DNA of 64,000 nucleotides from Salinithrix halophila (GTDB taxonomy: Bacteria; Bacillota; Bacilli; Thermoactinomycetales; DSM-45169), in contig NZ_JBHSAP010000015.1 in assembly GCF_042650125.1 (NCBI RefSeq), positions 372,001-436,000 on the forward strand, read 5' to 3'. The position numbers were made by a program, and so were the translations under genes. The notes beneath the pieces are model-generated. The model saw only the letters and a list, made by a program, of their open reading frames with translations, did not search any database and was not told where the DNA came from. Positions 25,976 through 34,045 of the stretch are shown piece by piece; positions within the stretch are counted from its first letter, which is position 1; each line of letters starts with the position of its first letter.

Positions 25976-27838
25976 ATGATGCGAGAGAAACCGGATCTGA
26001 GGTCCGTCTTGTCCCGTTCTATCCTGGTCGGTGACGGGGCGATGTCCACCTACCTGTATCAGCAGGGGATTCCGGTGGGGGTGTCTGCGGAAGAACTCTG
26101 CCTTTCCCGTCCGGATTGGATCGAAGAAGTCCATCGCCGTTATTATGAATCCGGCGCCCGTGTAATCGAAACCAACACATACGGGGCTAACAGGGAGCGT
26201 CTCGCTCGTTACGGCATGGAGGGAAAGCTAACCCGTATCAATCGGGAAGCTGTCCATATCGCCCGCCGTGGGGCGGGGGCGGATGCTTACGTCGTCGGGG
26301 CGGTGGGCTCCATCAACGCTGGGCGCGTCCCCAACTATGACCGGGCGGAATACCGGGACATGTATGAGGAACAAACAACGGCACTCCTGTATGCGGGAGT
26401 GGAAGGGATTGTATTGGAGACCTTCCTCGACTTGGAGGAACTATTGCTTGCTCTGGAGACCATCCGTCCTCTAACCGATGCTCCGATCTTTTGCAATGTA
26501 GCCATGATCGAAGTAGGGCGCACCCGGGACGGTCACCTTCTGTCGGAGGCATTTCGTGAGCTGAAGAAAGCAGGAGCGGACGGAGTCGGTCTCAACTGTC
26601 GCCTGGGTCCCCTGGAGCTGGAACGGGCCCTGGATAATACAGTCGTGCCGGAGGAGGTGTGGTTGTCGGTCTTTCCTAATGCGGGCCGTCTGGGCCATAC
26701 CGACGGGGAGTTCCACTATAAATCCACTCCCGATTACTTTGGGGAACGAGCCCTCTCTCTACGGAAGCAGGGGGTTAACTTGATCGGCGGTTGCTGTGGC
26801 ACAACACCGGCACACATCGAAAGGGTGGCCCGGAGCCTGGAAGGGTTGGAACCACTCCCTCGTGTCAACCCGGAGCAGCCGTCAGAACCAGAACCGGGGC
26901 CCCGCGCCCGTCTACAGGTACGGTCCCGGCCAACCGTGGTGGAAAAGGTGAAAAAAGAGACCACGGTGATCATCGAATTCGACTCGCCCAAGGATTTGGA
27001 TATCTCCGAATACCTAATCGGTGCGGAGGAACTGAACCGAGCCGGAGCGGATGCGATTACTCTGGCAGACAACTCCATGGCGACCACCCGTATGAGCAAC
27101 ATGGCACTCGGCTCGATTATGAAACACCAGACCGGGGCAGAGCCCTTAGTTCATATTACCTGCCGTGACCGAAACCTGATTGGTCAGCAATCCCACCTGA
27201 TGGGATTGCACGCTCTCGGTATCGACCAGATCCTGGTGGTGACGGGGGACCCGACCCGGATCGGAGATCTGCCCGGAGCCAGCTCCATCTATGATGTCAA
27301 TTCCTTTGATCTGATCCGGATGGTGAAGCAACTGAACGAAGGCATATCCTTCTCTGGTAAACCGCTGAAGCAGAAGGCCCGATTTGTCGTCGGGGCGGCC
27401 TTTAACCCCAACGTTTCAAGGATGGAACCGGCAATTCGGCGTCTGGAGAAGAAAGTGGAAGCGGGGGCGGACTTTATCATGACGCAGCCTGTTTACGATA
27501 GCGAATCCATCCGTCGTGTCTCAGAAGCGACCCGTCATATCGGTATTCCTGTCTTTATCGGAATCATGCCCCTCACCAGCCACCGGAATGCTCTTTTTCT
27601 CCATAATGAATTGCCCGGAGTGAAAATTCCCCCGCCCGTCATGGCGCAGATGGAAGGGAAAAAAGGGCCGGAAGCCCGGGAAATCGGTGTTTCACAAGCT
27701 AAGGAACTCTTGGATGAAGCGGTGAAGCACTTTAATGGGATCTATCTGATCACTCCCTTTCATTATTGGCGGATGACGGCTGAATTGACCCAATATATTC
27801 GAGAAAAGGAACGGACTCTCCAAGCGGTTAACCAGTAA
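25976..27838 (+). CDS. yitJ: Bifunctional homocysteine S-methyltransferase / 5,10-methylene-THF reductase (YitJ type)
   Basis: 620 residues. The N-terminal half (1-300) is a homocysteine methyltransferase domain (GDGAMSTYLYQQG; GLNC and GGCCGTTP zinc motifs). The C-terminal half (from about 320) is MetF-like (TCRDRNLIGQQSHLMG, then GDPTR and EAGADFIMTQPVYD). The second activity makes the 5-methyl-THF used by MetH directly upstream, an evident pathway link. GGGAGG precedes two tandem ATGs (25976, 25979). It shares the S-box with metH and ends at a terminator. Confidence 0.95.
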   Translation: MMREKPDLRSVLSRSILVGDGAMSTYLYQQGIPVGVSAEELCLSRPDWIEEVHRRYYESGARVIETNTYGANRERLARYGMEGKLTRINREAVHIARRGAGADAYVVGAVGSINAGRVPNYDRAEYRDMYEEQTTALLYAGVEGIVLETFLDLEELLLALETIRPLTDAPIFCNVAMIEVGRTRDGHLLSEAFRELKKAGADGVGLNCRLGPLELERALDNTVVPEEVWLSVFPNAGRLGHTDGEFHYKSTPDYFGERALSLRKQGVNLIGGCCGTTPAHIERVARSLEGLEPLPRVNPEQPSEPEPGPRARLQVRSRPTVVEKVKKETTVIIEFDSPKDLDISEYLIGAEELNRAGADAITLADNSMATTRMSNMALGSIMKHQTGAEPLVHITCRDRNLIGQQSHLMGLHALGIDQILVVTGDPTRIGDLPGASSIYDVNSFDLIRMVKQLNEGISFSGKPLKQKARFVVGAAFNPNVSRMEPAIRRLEKKVEAGADFIMTQPVYDSESIRRVSEATRHIGIPVFIGIMPLTSHRNALFLHNELPGVKIPPPVMAQMEGKKGPEAREIGVSQAKELLDEAVKHFNGIYLITPFHYWRMTAELTQYIREKERTLQAVNQ

Positions 27839-27859
27839 GGGATTCCCATTCACACCATC

Positions 27860-27889
27860 AAAAAACCCGCCTCTAATGGCGGTTTTTTT
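27860..27889 (+). terminator. Terminator of the metH-yitJ operon
   Basis: AAAACCCGCC-TCTAAT-GGCGGTTTTTTT. Confidence 0.9.
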
Positions 27890-27910
27890 AATGCTGCTTC
27901 ACAACTTTCT

Positions 27911-27931
27911 GATTGAAAATCATTCTCAATC
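27911..27931. promoter_or_regulatory. Fur box 1 over the flavodoxin promoter
   Basis: GATTGAAAATCATTCTCAATC matches the Fur consensus in the form TTGAGAATGATTTTCAAT on the other strand. It covers the probable -35 (TTGAAA, 27914-27919); a -10 like TAAGAT lies at 27936-27941. Confidence 0.8.
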
Positions 27932-27955
27932 AAGGTAAGATGGAGGCAGGAGTTA

Positions 27956-27974
27956 GTGAGAATGATTTTCAATG
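27956..27974. promoter_or_regulatory. Fur box 2, downstream of the flavodoxin promoter
   Basis: GTGAGAATGATTTTCAATG is a second near-consensus Fur site, 45 bases from the first and in opposite orientation. It ends right before the ribosome binding site of the flavodoxin gene. Confidence 0.8.
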
Positions 27975-27990
27975 GAGGGAGCTGAACGGG

Positions 27991-28452
27991 TTGCCTCATA
28001 TTCTTTTAATATTCGCCAGTATGTCCGGCAACACGGAAGAAATGGCGGAAGCTGTTGCAGACGGTATACGGGGTGCAGGGGGACGCGTGACGTTGAAAGC
28101 GGTGGAGGATACGAATCCCTCAGAGATGGCGGCATATGACGGCCTTCTGCTCGGTTCCTATACCTGGGGGGATGGAGACCTTCCTTACGAGTTTGAGGAT
28201 TTTGTCGATGAAATAGAGGAGGGGTTGGATCTCAAAGGAGTACCCTCAGCAGTCTTCGGTTCAGGGGATACCGCCTACCCGTTGTTCTGTGCGGCTGTGG
28301 ATACGTTGGAAAACCTTCTCCAAAAATATGGGGCACAGATCCTGCAACCAGGGATCAAGGTGGAACTGAGCCCGGAAGAAGAGGAGCTGGAGGCTTGCCG
28401 ACAGCTAGGGGCTAATCTGATCCGGGCGGTTTCCGCCTCGATGAAGGGATGA
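27991..28452 (+). CDS. Flavodoxin, iron-regulated
   Basis: 153 residues. FMN phosphate-binding loop ASMSGNTEEMA (8-18), then GLLLGSYTWGDGDLP and FGSGDTAYP, the two loops around the flavin. Flavodoxin carries low-potential electrons and commonly replaces ferredoxin when iron is short. The two Fur boxes upstream fit that. TTG 27991 gives the standard N-terminus (MPHILLIFAS) and follows GGAGGGAG; the longer frame from 27913 runs through both Fur boxes and is rejected. Confidence 0.93.
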   Translation: MPHILLIFASMSGNTEEMAEAVADGIRGAGGRVTLKAVEDTNPSEMAAYDGLLLGSYTWGDGDLPYEFEDFVDEIEEGLDLKGVPSAVFGSGDTAYPLFCAAVDTLENLLQKYGAQILQPGIKVELSPEEEELEACRQLGANLIRAVSASMKG

Positions 28453-29135
28453 GCGTGATGGGTACAACCCTGGAATTGTCCGACAAATCCATCGAACAGC
28501 TGGCTCGTTGTACATGTACCCGGTGCCGATATCGGATCGTGAGGGGAGAGGAGAGAAAATCCCACTGGAGAGATCAGGTGCAGGAGAGTATCGATCGTAT
28601 TATCGGGGCATATGAAAACCTTCCGGTGAAAACCCGATCTGCCGAGACTGTTCTGCGATTGGTCCAGAACCATTGGGTGCGGGATTTTCGACGGTTTCCT
28701 TCAGCCCAACATTATGCTCTTACCTGCGTAAAGGTAACAGACCATATCATGCAGTTTCTGAAGGAAGATCGGGTAGTGCCACCGCCTCTTTTCACCATGA
28801 AAGAGGTTCGGGCAGAGGTGAAGGAATTAGGGTTGGGGGTGAAGGGTTGTTTCCACCGGGTGGAATGGGACGGAATTCATTGTCGGATTGTCCGTTATAC
28901 GGTAGACGGACATGAAGAGGCGGTTCGTTCATTCTTTCATATGGCGGTTGTTCTGGCGGTGTGCTCTTTCGGGATCACGCCGCAAGTGGTGGAGGTACGT
29001 TCCCTTCTCTGTGGAAACCGACAAGTATTTACCACCAGGGAAAATGCATTCCAGGCTTCCCTCGATTATCTGCAGTTGATCCGGCAGAGCTTGCTGCCGG
29101 AAGAAGCGATGGCTCATCACTCGGTGGTCAGCTGA
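28449..29135 (+). CDS. Unknown Cys-containing protein coupled to flavodoxin
   Basis: 228 residues, no family recognised. The N-terminus has a cysteine cluster (RCTCTRCRY, Cys21, 23, 26), and further cysteines and histidines occur (GCFHRVEWDGIHCRIV). A helical segment spans about 30-105 and a mixed alpha/beta part follows. The ATG overlaps the flavodoxin stop (ATGA), so both are translated from one Fur-controlled message. A metal-binding or redox partner role is possible but only inferred. ATG 28458 is an alternative start with GAAGGG nine bases upstream. Confidence 0.75.
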   Translation: MSVMGTTLELSDKSIEQLARCTCTRCRYRIVRGEERKSHWRDQVQESIDRIIGAYENLPVKTRSAETVLRLVQNHWVRDFRRFPSAQHYALTCVKVTDHIMQFLKEDRVVPPPLFTMKEVRAEVKELGLGVKGCFHRVEWDGIHCRIVRYTVDGHEEAVRSFFHMAVVLAVCSFGITPQVVEVRSLLCGNRQVFTTRENAFQASLDYLQLIRQSLLPEEAMAHHSVVS

Positions 29136-29280
29136 TTCTTCATGTTGTCGGTAAAAATATTTGGAACGATCTAGGTCCTTTTCCTTATTTGCATGAAAGA
29201 GGGGGTTTTTCTCTGTACAATCCGGCTTTCAAAGAGGTATCTTGATACCAGTACACCACGTCCGCAAGGGAGGTGGGTTT

Positions 29281-29391
29281 ATGGAAGGCCCGGGTTGGCT
29301 CGAAGAAGCGCTCATCTTTTTCATGTTGATCATTTCAATTGCTTTGATGGTTCTCTATATTCGGGAACGTGGGAAAAACCATCGAAAATAA
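29281..29391 (+). CDS. Small single-span membrane protein, 36 residues
   Basis: ATG 29281 follows GGGAGGTG. The product has an acidic start (MEGPGWLEEA), one hydrophobic helix (LIFFMLIISIALMVLYI) and a basic end (RERGKNHRK), a typical small inner-membrane topology with the C-terminus inside. No family recognised. Confidence 0.65.
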   Translation: MEGPGWLEEALIFFMLIISIALMVLYIRERGKNHRK

Positions 29392-29453
29392 CCCTAGCCG
29401 CAACAAGAAAGCCCCCCTGGCGGGAGGCACCGGTTAGTTTGAATCCTGTCTGA

Positions 29454-29849
29454 TCAGCATCCGAATCGATGGGAACTTTCGCCATAGCGACCTGAACTGG
29501 AACTTTCGTATTTTGGATAGTGGCCTCCGCAATGGTGCATGTGCCGTTTCATCCACTTGCGCTCATATTTGCGGTGGCACTTTTCCATGTATCGGTAGTA
29601 ATGCATCATATGGGGGTTCATGTGGGGGTTCATGTAGCCGCCGAATCCGTCATATCCGTGATGGGAGCCGTGACCGAGGGGAAAGCCGGGACCACAGGGA
29701 TCGCCACCGCAGGGGTCATAAGGGATCGGTTGGGGCACAGGTACCGGCACCGGCATTGGCTGTGGTGCGGGCATCATCGGTTGCGGAACCGGATAAGGCT
29801 CGGGCACCGGCATCGGCTGTACCGGACGATGTGGTTTCTTTTCACCCAT
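29454..29849 (-). CDS. Pro/His-rich protein, possible spore coat component
   Basis: 131 residues. The first half is a Pro-Met-Gln-Val tract (PVPEPYPVPQPMMPAPQPMP), then Gly/Tyr-rich repeats with CGGDPCGPG and MNPHMNPHMMHYYRYM. The end is Cys/His/Tyr/Ser-rich. Such composition is usual for spore coat proteins that cross-link through Tyr, Cys or Lys, but no named family was recognised. Start 29849 with AAAGGAG; the frame to 29891 lacks a site. Confidence 0.65.
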   Translation of the reverse strand: MGEKKPHRPVQPMPVPEPYPVPQPMMPAPQPMPVPVPVPQPIPYDPCGGDPCGPGFPLGHGSHHGYDGFGGYMNPHMNPHMMHYYRYMEKCHRKYERKWMKRHMHHCGGHYPKYESSSSGRYGESSHRFGC

Positions 29850-30060
29850 CCTATTCACTCCTTTTCGTTCCTGTAATCTTGATTCTGGCACGTTATCCTA
29901 TGAATGTCCCCTGGCAATTGTACCAGTTAGAACGAGCCCATCTTTTTTGAACGGATCCGTCTTAGCCTTTAGATGCCTTGGCCTTCCCCTCCAAGTGCGT
30001 TATAATGGGGAAGAATGTCTCTGGACGATGGCCCTGATTCCGGGCCTGGGAGGTAATAGG

Positions 30061-31026
30061 ATGGATGTACTGCGAATCACCCCCAGGGGTTACTGTTACG
30101 GGGTGGTGGATGCTATGGTGCTTGCCAGAGAAGCGGCCAAGAACCTGGATCTGCCCCGCCCGATCTATATCCTGGGCATGATTGTCCACAACCGACATGT
30201 TACAGATGCCTTTGAAGAGGAAGGGATCATTACCCTGGATGGAGAGAATCGGCTGGATCTCTTGGAACAGGTGGATAAAGGAACCGTCATTTTCACTGCT
30301 CACGGGGTTTCTCCGGAAGTAAGGCAACGGGCCAGGGATAGAGGCTTAACGATCGTCGACGCCACTTGCCCTGATGTCACCCGGACGCATGATCTGATCC
30401 GGGAGAAGGTGGCGGAGGGATACGAAATCGCCTATATTGGGAAGAAGGGTCACCCCGAACCGGAGGGAGCGATTGGAGTAGCTCCGGACCATGTTCACCT
30501 CGTCGAGGTGGAAGCCGACGTGGATGCGATGGAGGTCCAGGCCGACAAAATTCTGATCACCAACCAAACGACCATGAGTCAATGGGATACGCGAAAGTTG
30601 ATGAAAAAGGTGAAAGAAAAGTATCCCAAAGCGGAGATCGTCAATGAAATCTGCCTGGCCACCCAGGAACGGCAGGAAGCGGTCGCCGAACAGGCGGGTA
30701 AGACGGAGATGGTCATCGTTGTCGGGGATCCCCGGAGCAACAACTCCCAGCGGCTGGCCCAGGTATCCCAGGACATTGCCGGGGTTGAAGCCCACCGGGT
30801 GAGCGACGTGACGGAGGTCGACGTCGAATGGCTGAAGGGAAAAAGTTATGTCGGGGTTACGGCGGGTGCTTCCACCCCGACACCGATCACCCGGGAAGTG
30901 ATCAAGTTTCTGGAGCAGTTTGACGAAAACGACCCTTCCACGTGGGATCCGGTTCGTACCGTAAAAAAAGACAAGCTCCTGCCGCCTGTCCGGAAGAAGC
31001 GGAACAAGGCGAAAGAAGCCAAATAA
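30061..31026 (+). CDS. ispH: 4-hydroxy-3-methylbut-2-enyl diphosphate reductase
   Basis: Last step of the MEP pathway, reducing HMBPP to IPP and DMAPP with a [4Fe-4S] cluster. 321 residues; the three cluster cysteines lie in GYCYGVVDAM (Cys13), DATCPDV and NEICLATQERQ, and TAHGVSPEVR is the conserved HG segment. ATG 30061 follows GGGAGG; the frame upstream to 29947 is not needed. Single gene followed by a terminator. The fused-looking tail KKRNKAKEAK is just a basic end. Confidence 0.95.
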   Translation: MDVLRITPRGYCYGVVDAMVLAREAAKNLDLPRPIYILGMIVHNRHVTDAFEEEGIITLDGENRLDLLEQVDKGTVIFTAHGVSPEVRQRARDRGLTIVDATCPDVTRTHDLIREKVAEGYEIAYIGKKGHPEPEGAIGVAPDHVHLVEVEADVDAMEVQADKILITNQTTMSQWDTRKLMKKVKEKYPKAEIVNEICLATQERQEAVAEQAGKTEMVIVVGDPRSNNSQRLAQVSQDIAGVEAHRVSDVTEVDVEWLKGKSYVGVTAGASTPTPITREVIKFLEQFDENDPSTWDPVRTVKKDKLLPPVRKKRNKAKEAK

Positions 31027-31034
31027 GAAGAATG

Positions 31035-31064
31035 AAACCGTGCTTTTTCGAGCACGGTTTTTCT
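31035..31064 (+). terminator. Terminator of ispH
   Basis: AAACCGTGCT-TTTTCG-AGCACGGTTTTTC, 10 bases past the stop. Confidence 0.85.
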
Positions 31065-31090
31065 TGTGGGGACTTCTTGGAAAGATTCTG

Positions 31091-31264
31091 TCAAATCCCC
31101 TCAGGAAGGCTCTCACGCTTAGCCATGTAGGTATAGCATTGGTTCATCGATCCCCGGAACTCCACCCGGTGGTCCTTTTTCATGGGGTTGTACCACTCAA
31201 AGTATTGGTCTTCGTGGAGGATAGACGGGGGATATTTCTCCGAATCCAAAATCACGTAATACAT
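31091..31264 (-). CDS. Small hypothetical protein, 57 residues
   Basis: ATG 31264 follows GGAGGAGGTG. The product (MYYVILDSEKYPPSILHEDQ...) is polar, with a central YFEWYNPMKKDHRVEFRGS. There is no signal peptide or membrane helix. Family not recognised. The ribosome binding site is strong, so it is probably real. Confidence 0.6.
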   Translation of the reverse strand: MYYVILDSEKYPPSILHEDQYFEWYNPMKKDHRVEFRGSMNQCYTYMAKRESLPEGI

Positions 31265-31382
31265 AGACTGCACCTCCTCCAGTCTAGTATTGTCTAAACA
31301 GTCCCAACATAATCCATCGCGGGTGGAAAAGGTGCCGCATCGTGTGTTCGCTGTAATCGGGACGAAATCACTTGAAAAGAAC

Positions 31383-31406
31383 AAAGACCCTAGCTAGGGT
31401 CTTTTT
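31383..31406. terminator. Terminator of the TPR gene
   Basis: AAAGACCCTAG-CTAGGGTCTTTTT, symmetrical. On the minus strand it lies just past the stop at 31431. Confidence 0.75.
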
Positions 31407-31430
31407 CGCTGATGGGGGATGCGTTTGTTC

Positions 31431-32117
31431 TCACTTTTTGGAGGGGAGCAATCCCAGCCGGATGCTGGAACGAAGGGCCCAGGGGCGCTCCGTTCGTTTT
31501 TTGTATTTGGGAAGGGCGCGGTAGATTTCAATGGCTTCCCCGAAAGCCTGGCGGGCGTCTTCAATTCGACCGAATTGGTGGTAAAGAACACCGAGACGGA
31601 AGTAGGCCTCAGAGGAGGAAGTGTTCATCTCCTTAAATTTTTCCATATAGGTGAGGGCTTTTTCCCGGTTTTGTTTGCTAAAGGCCTCACCTAGCCGAAG
31701 ATAGGGTTCTCCATAGTAGACCCGGGATTCCATCTTTAAGGCTTCTAGAAGGAGTTTCTCCCCTTCTTCCAACCTGCCGAGTTTGAGGAGGGCGAGGCCT
31801 TTGTCTGCTCGGCTTGCCGCTGAATCCGGCACGGTTTTCAAGACTTCATCCAGCCATGGGAGGGCTTCTTTATATTTCTTTTTCTCTAGTAAAAGGTGTG
31901 CCAGCTCCCGTTTGTCCGATGTATTGTGAGGATTGTGGCTGAGGGATTGTCTGAGTCTACGGATGCGACGGTTTCGTTTTAGAGGTCTCGTTGCACTGGG
32001 GAAAAAACCCGTAAATCGTCGATCCAGCAAGTAGACAATCAGGAGGAGTAACAACAAGGACACCAGTGGATTTCCTGTTAAGAGCCATAAAACCCAAAAG
32101 ATAAAGAACTTGCCCAC
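31431..32117 (-). CDS. Membrane-anchored TPR protein
   Basis: 228 residues. Two close hydrophobic segments (FFIFWVLWLLTGNPLVSLLL) anchor it at the N-terminus, followed by a very basic stretch (RPLKRNRRIRRLRQSL). Four to five TPR units follow (ELAHLLLEKKKYKEALPWLD, KGLALLKLGRLEEGEKLL, YFRLGVLYHQFGRIEDARQA). A scaffold role at the membrane is likely; partner unknown. GTG 32117 follows GGAGG at seven bases; the ATG at 32159 has no site. Confidence 0.8.
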   Translation of the reverse strand: MGKFFIFWVLWLLTGNPLVSLLLLLLIVYLLDRRFTGFFPSATRPLKRNRRIRRLRQSLSHNPHNTSDKRELAHLLLEKKKYKEALPWLDEVLKTVPDSAASRADKGLALLKLGRLEEGEKLLLEALKMESRVYYGEPYLRLGEAFSKQNREKALTYMEKFKEMNTSSSEAYFRLGVLYHQFGRIEDARQAFGEAIEIYRALPKYKKRTERPWALRSSIRLGLLPSKK

Positions 32118-32185
32118 GAATAGACCTCCAAATCCATTGCAAAATCCCCGACATTTCATTTCGGGAGGAATAGGCCGAACCGCAC

Positions 32186-32521
32186 TTACATATCAGGTGA
32201 GTGATCCAGCCATTCCTCCGCCCAGTTTTGTACCTGGTCCATAGCCGGTTTCAACGCCTTCCCTTTTTCTGTCAATTCATATTCGATTCGAACTGGGGTT
32301 TCGGGATAGATATTGCGGGTTAAGATTCCTGCATTCTCCAGTTCTTTAAAGCGTTCGGCAAGCATCTTGTCACTCATACCGGGAATTACCGCCGAAATTT
32401 CTTTAAACCGCTTGGGTCCATCCAGCAGGACGCGAATAATTAAACCCGTCCAACGTTTGCCCAAAAGCTGGAAGGCAAACTCGAACTTCGGGCATAGTTT
32501 TTGATTTGGATGTTTTGCCAT
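32186..32521 (-). CDS. HxlR-family transcriptional regulator
   Basis: 111 residues with the HxlR winged helix: KFEFAFQLLGKRWTGLIIRV, GPKRFKEISAVIPGMSDKML and YELTEKGKAL. A single Cys near the N-terminus (KLCPKFEF) matches redox- or aldehyde-sensing members such as HypR/YodB, but this is only a possibility. It is divergent from the DoxX gene, its likely target. Start 32521 after AGGAG; the upstream ATG at 32530 is too near. Confidence 0.9.
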   Translation of the reverse strand: MAKHPNQKLCPKFEFAFQLLGKRWTGLIIRVLLDGPKRFKEISAVIPGMSDKMLAERFKELENAGILTRNIYPETPVRIEYELTEKGKALKPAMDQVQNWAEEWLDHSPDM

Positions 32522-32554
32522 TGCGACCATCTCCTAATTTTATCTTACCATAAG

Positions 32555-32569
32555 TACTTGACAAAAGTA
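32555..32569. promoter_or_regulatory. Promoter and likely HxlR operator between HxlR and DoxX genes
   Basis: TACTT-GACAA-AAGTA is an inverted repeat lying over a TTGACA -35 (32558-32563) that points to the DoxX gene. A related sequence (GTACAAGTGTAAAGTTAGTAC) lies at 32586-32606. Operator assignment is inference. Confidence 0.5.
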
Positions 32570-32661
32570 AGCTGGGATGTTTATCGTACAAGTGTAAAGT
32601 TAGTACCTAACATTTTGTCCGTTCCATGTCCGGATTACTCCCAACAGAAAGGATGATAAGG

Positions 32662-33048
32662 ATGTTGGATCTTGGATTGCTTATCCTTCGATTGGTGGCG
32701 GGTCTAACCATGGCTGGCCATGCTGTACAAAAACTTTTCGGTTGGTTCGGTGGTCACGGAGTGAAAGGAACGGCAGACTTTTTCGAATCAATCGGCATAA
32801 AACCGGGAGTGCCGATGGTGGCCTTAGCCGGGCTCAGCGAGCTTGTCGGGGGGCTGCTTTTTGCCGCTGGGGTTTGGACAGCTGTCGGATCGGCGCTGAT
32901 CATCGTAACCATGCTGGTGGCCATTTTCAAGGTTCATGGTAAAAACGGATTCTGGGTGACAGAAGGCGGGATGGAATACAATGTCCTGCTTATCGCGGTA
33001 GCCCTAGCTGTCGCTATGACAGGTCCCGGTGCCTATACGTTGTTTTGA
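32662..33048 (+). CDS. DoxX-family membrane protein
   Basis: 128 residues with four membrane helices. Family marks: LLILRLVAGLTMAGHAVQKL, then FGGHGVKGTADFFESIG, GLSELVGGLLFAAG and GGMEYNVLLIAVALAV. Many DoxX proteins next to HxlR-type genes respond to quinone or thiol stress. The start at 32662 follows AAAGGATG. Confidence 0.9.
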   Translation: MLDLGLLILRLVAGLTMAGHAVQKLFGWFGGHGVKGTADFFESIGIKPGVPMVALAGLSELVGGLLFAAGVWTAVGSALIIVTMLVAIFKVHGKNGFWVTEGGMEYNVLLIAVALAVAMTGPGAYTLF

Positions 33049-33151
33049 AAAGGTAGCCACTCTCTACTGGAAAAAGATTTTTCCTTCATTGATCCAGCGC
33101 CCTTCAGATAGTACAATAGAGCAAATACCTGATTTTTTAAAGGAGCATCCG

Positions 33152-33349
33152 ATGCTCAACTCAAAGGAAAATCTGAAGCTGGAACTGGTTGCGGAGATCA
33201 ACAGGCTAGAAGAGTTGCGGCAGCAGATGAAGGACGACATCCGCCTGGAAACGAATCGAATACTTTTCGAAGAACTGAGCCAAATGGTTAAAATTCAGAA
33301 GGGAAAAGTAGCTGCTCTATCGGAAGCGGTAAACAAAGGGACACCCTAA
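33152..33349 (+). CDS. Small coiled-coil protein, 65 residues
   Basis: ATG 33152 follows AAAGGAG. Nearly all helix and charged: LVAEINRLEELRQQMKDDIR, then ILFEELSQMVKIQKGKVAAL. The length recalls Spo0E-like phosphatases, but the SQELD signature is not present (only EELSQMV), so I do not assign it. A strong GC-rich hairpin (33369-33405) follows. Confidence 0.6.
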   Translation: MLNSKENLKLELVAEINRLEELRQQMKDDIRLETNRILFEELSQMVKIQKGKVAALSEAVNKGTP

Positions 33350-33368
33350 TCGGATAAACGATTTTAAA

Positions 33369-33405
33369 GGAGAGGACGGCCCCCGACCGGAGGCCGTCCT
33401 CTCTC
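33369..33405. terminator. Strong hairpin, possible terminator
   Basis: GAGAGGACGGCC/GGCCGTCCTCTC, almost perfect, but with no clear T-run on the plus strand. Confidence 0.5.
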
Positions 33406-33488
33406 GGATTGAAATCAGTAATGGGTTTTCTACTTGGATTTCCGGGTATGGATCGTTTTAAAACCGGGAGAAGGCGGAGGGAAGACCG

Positions 33489-34022
33489 TTGAATGGTATG
33501 AGAGTCGAATTTCGGAAACTGAAGCCGATGGATGCGGTATGGTTTCGTAACTTCATGCTTCAAGGCTGTCGGACGGCCCCGGAAGACGTAGGGATGATGG
33601 CTGATGAATGGGGAGAGGAGAACTCCTTGGAAATACTGGCGGAACGGTTCCATACCGGATGGAGCCAGCCGGACCAATTCGTCATGGGTGCTTTTTCCGA
33701 AGGGCAATTAGTGGGGACCCTCGGATTCTCTCGCGGTAACCGGATGATGAGTGCCCACCATGCGTATATCTGGGGTGTGCACGTGGATCCTTCTTACCGG
33801 GGAGCAGGCATTGCCAAGTCCATGTTACAAGAGATCATCAACACTTCCCGGGGAATGAAGGGGCTGGAGATGCTCCGTCTCAAAGTGAGGAGCACAAATC
33901 ATAAGGCCCGTAACTTATACCAAGCCGTGGGATTTAAATCCGTGGGAGTCGAGCCGCGGGTGTTGAAGTGGGGCGATACTTACATCGATCTGGAGTGGAT
34001 GGTGTTGGATTTAGCGCAATAA
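33489..34022 (+). CDS. GNAT-family N-acetyltransferase
   Basis: 177 residues. The acetyl-CoA loop is GVHVDPSYRGAGIAKSMLQE, followed by LKVRSTNHKARNLYQAVGF, the typical GNAT motifs A and B. Substrate unknown; the layout resembles ribosomal-protein or small-molecule acetyltransferases (RimJ/RimL or YkwB-like). TTG 33489 is preceded by GGAGG at eight bases; ATG 33498 is the alternative. Confidence 0.88.
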   Translation: MNGMRVEFRKLKPMDAVWFRNFMLQGCRTAPEDVGMMADEWGEENSLEILAERFHTGWSQPDQFVMGAFSEGQLVGTLGFSRGNRMMSAHHAYIWGVHVDPSYRGAGIAKSMLQEIINTSRGMKGLEMLRLKVRSTNHKARNLYQAVGFKSVGVEPRVLKWGDTYIDLEWMVLDLAQ

Positions 34023-34045
34023 GCCTAAAAATTCTGATCGCTGGA

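Noticed and set aside
33152..33349. Spo0E-like phosphatase
   Set aside because: The SQELD signature is absent; only size and helix content agree.
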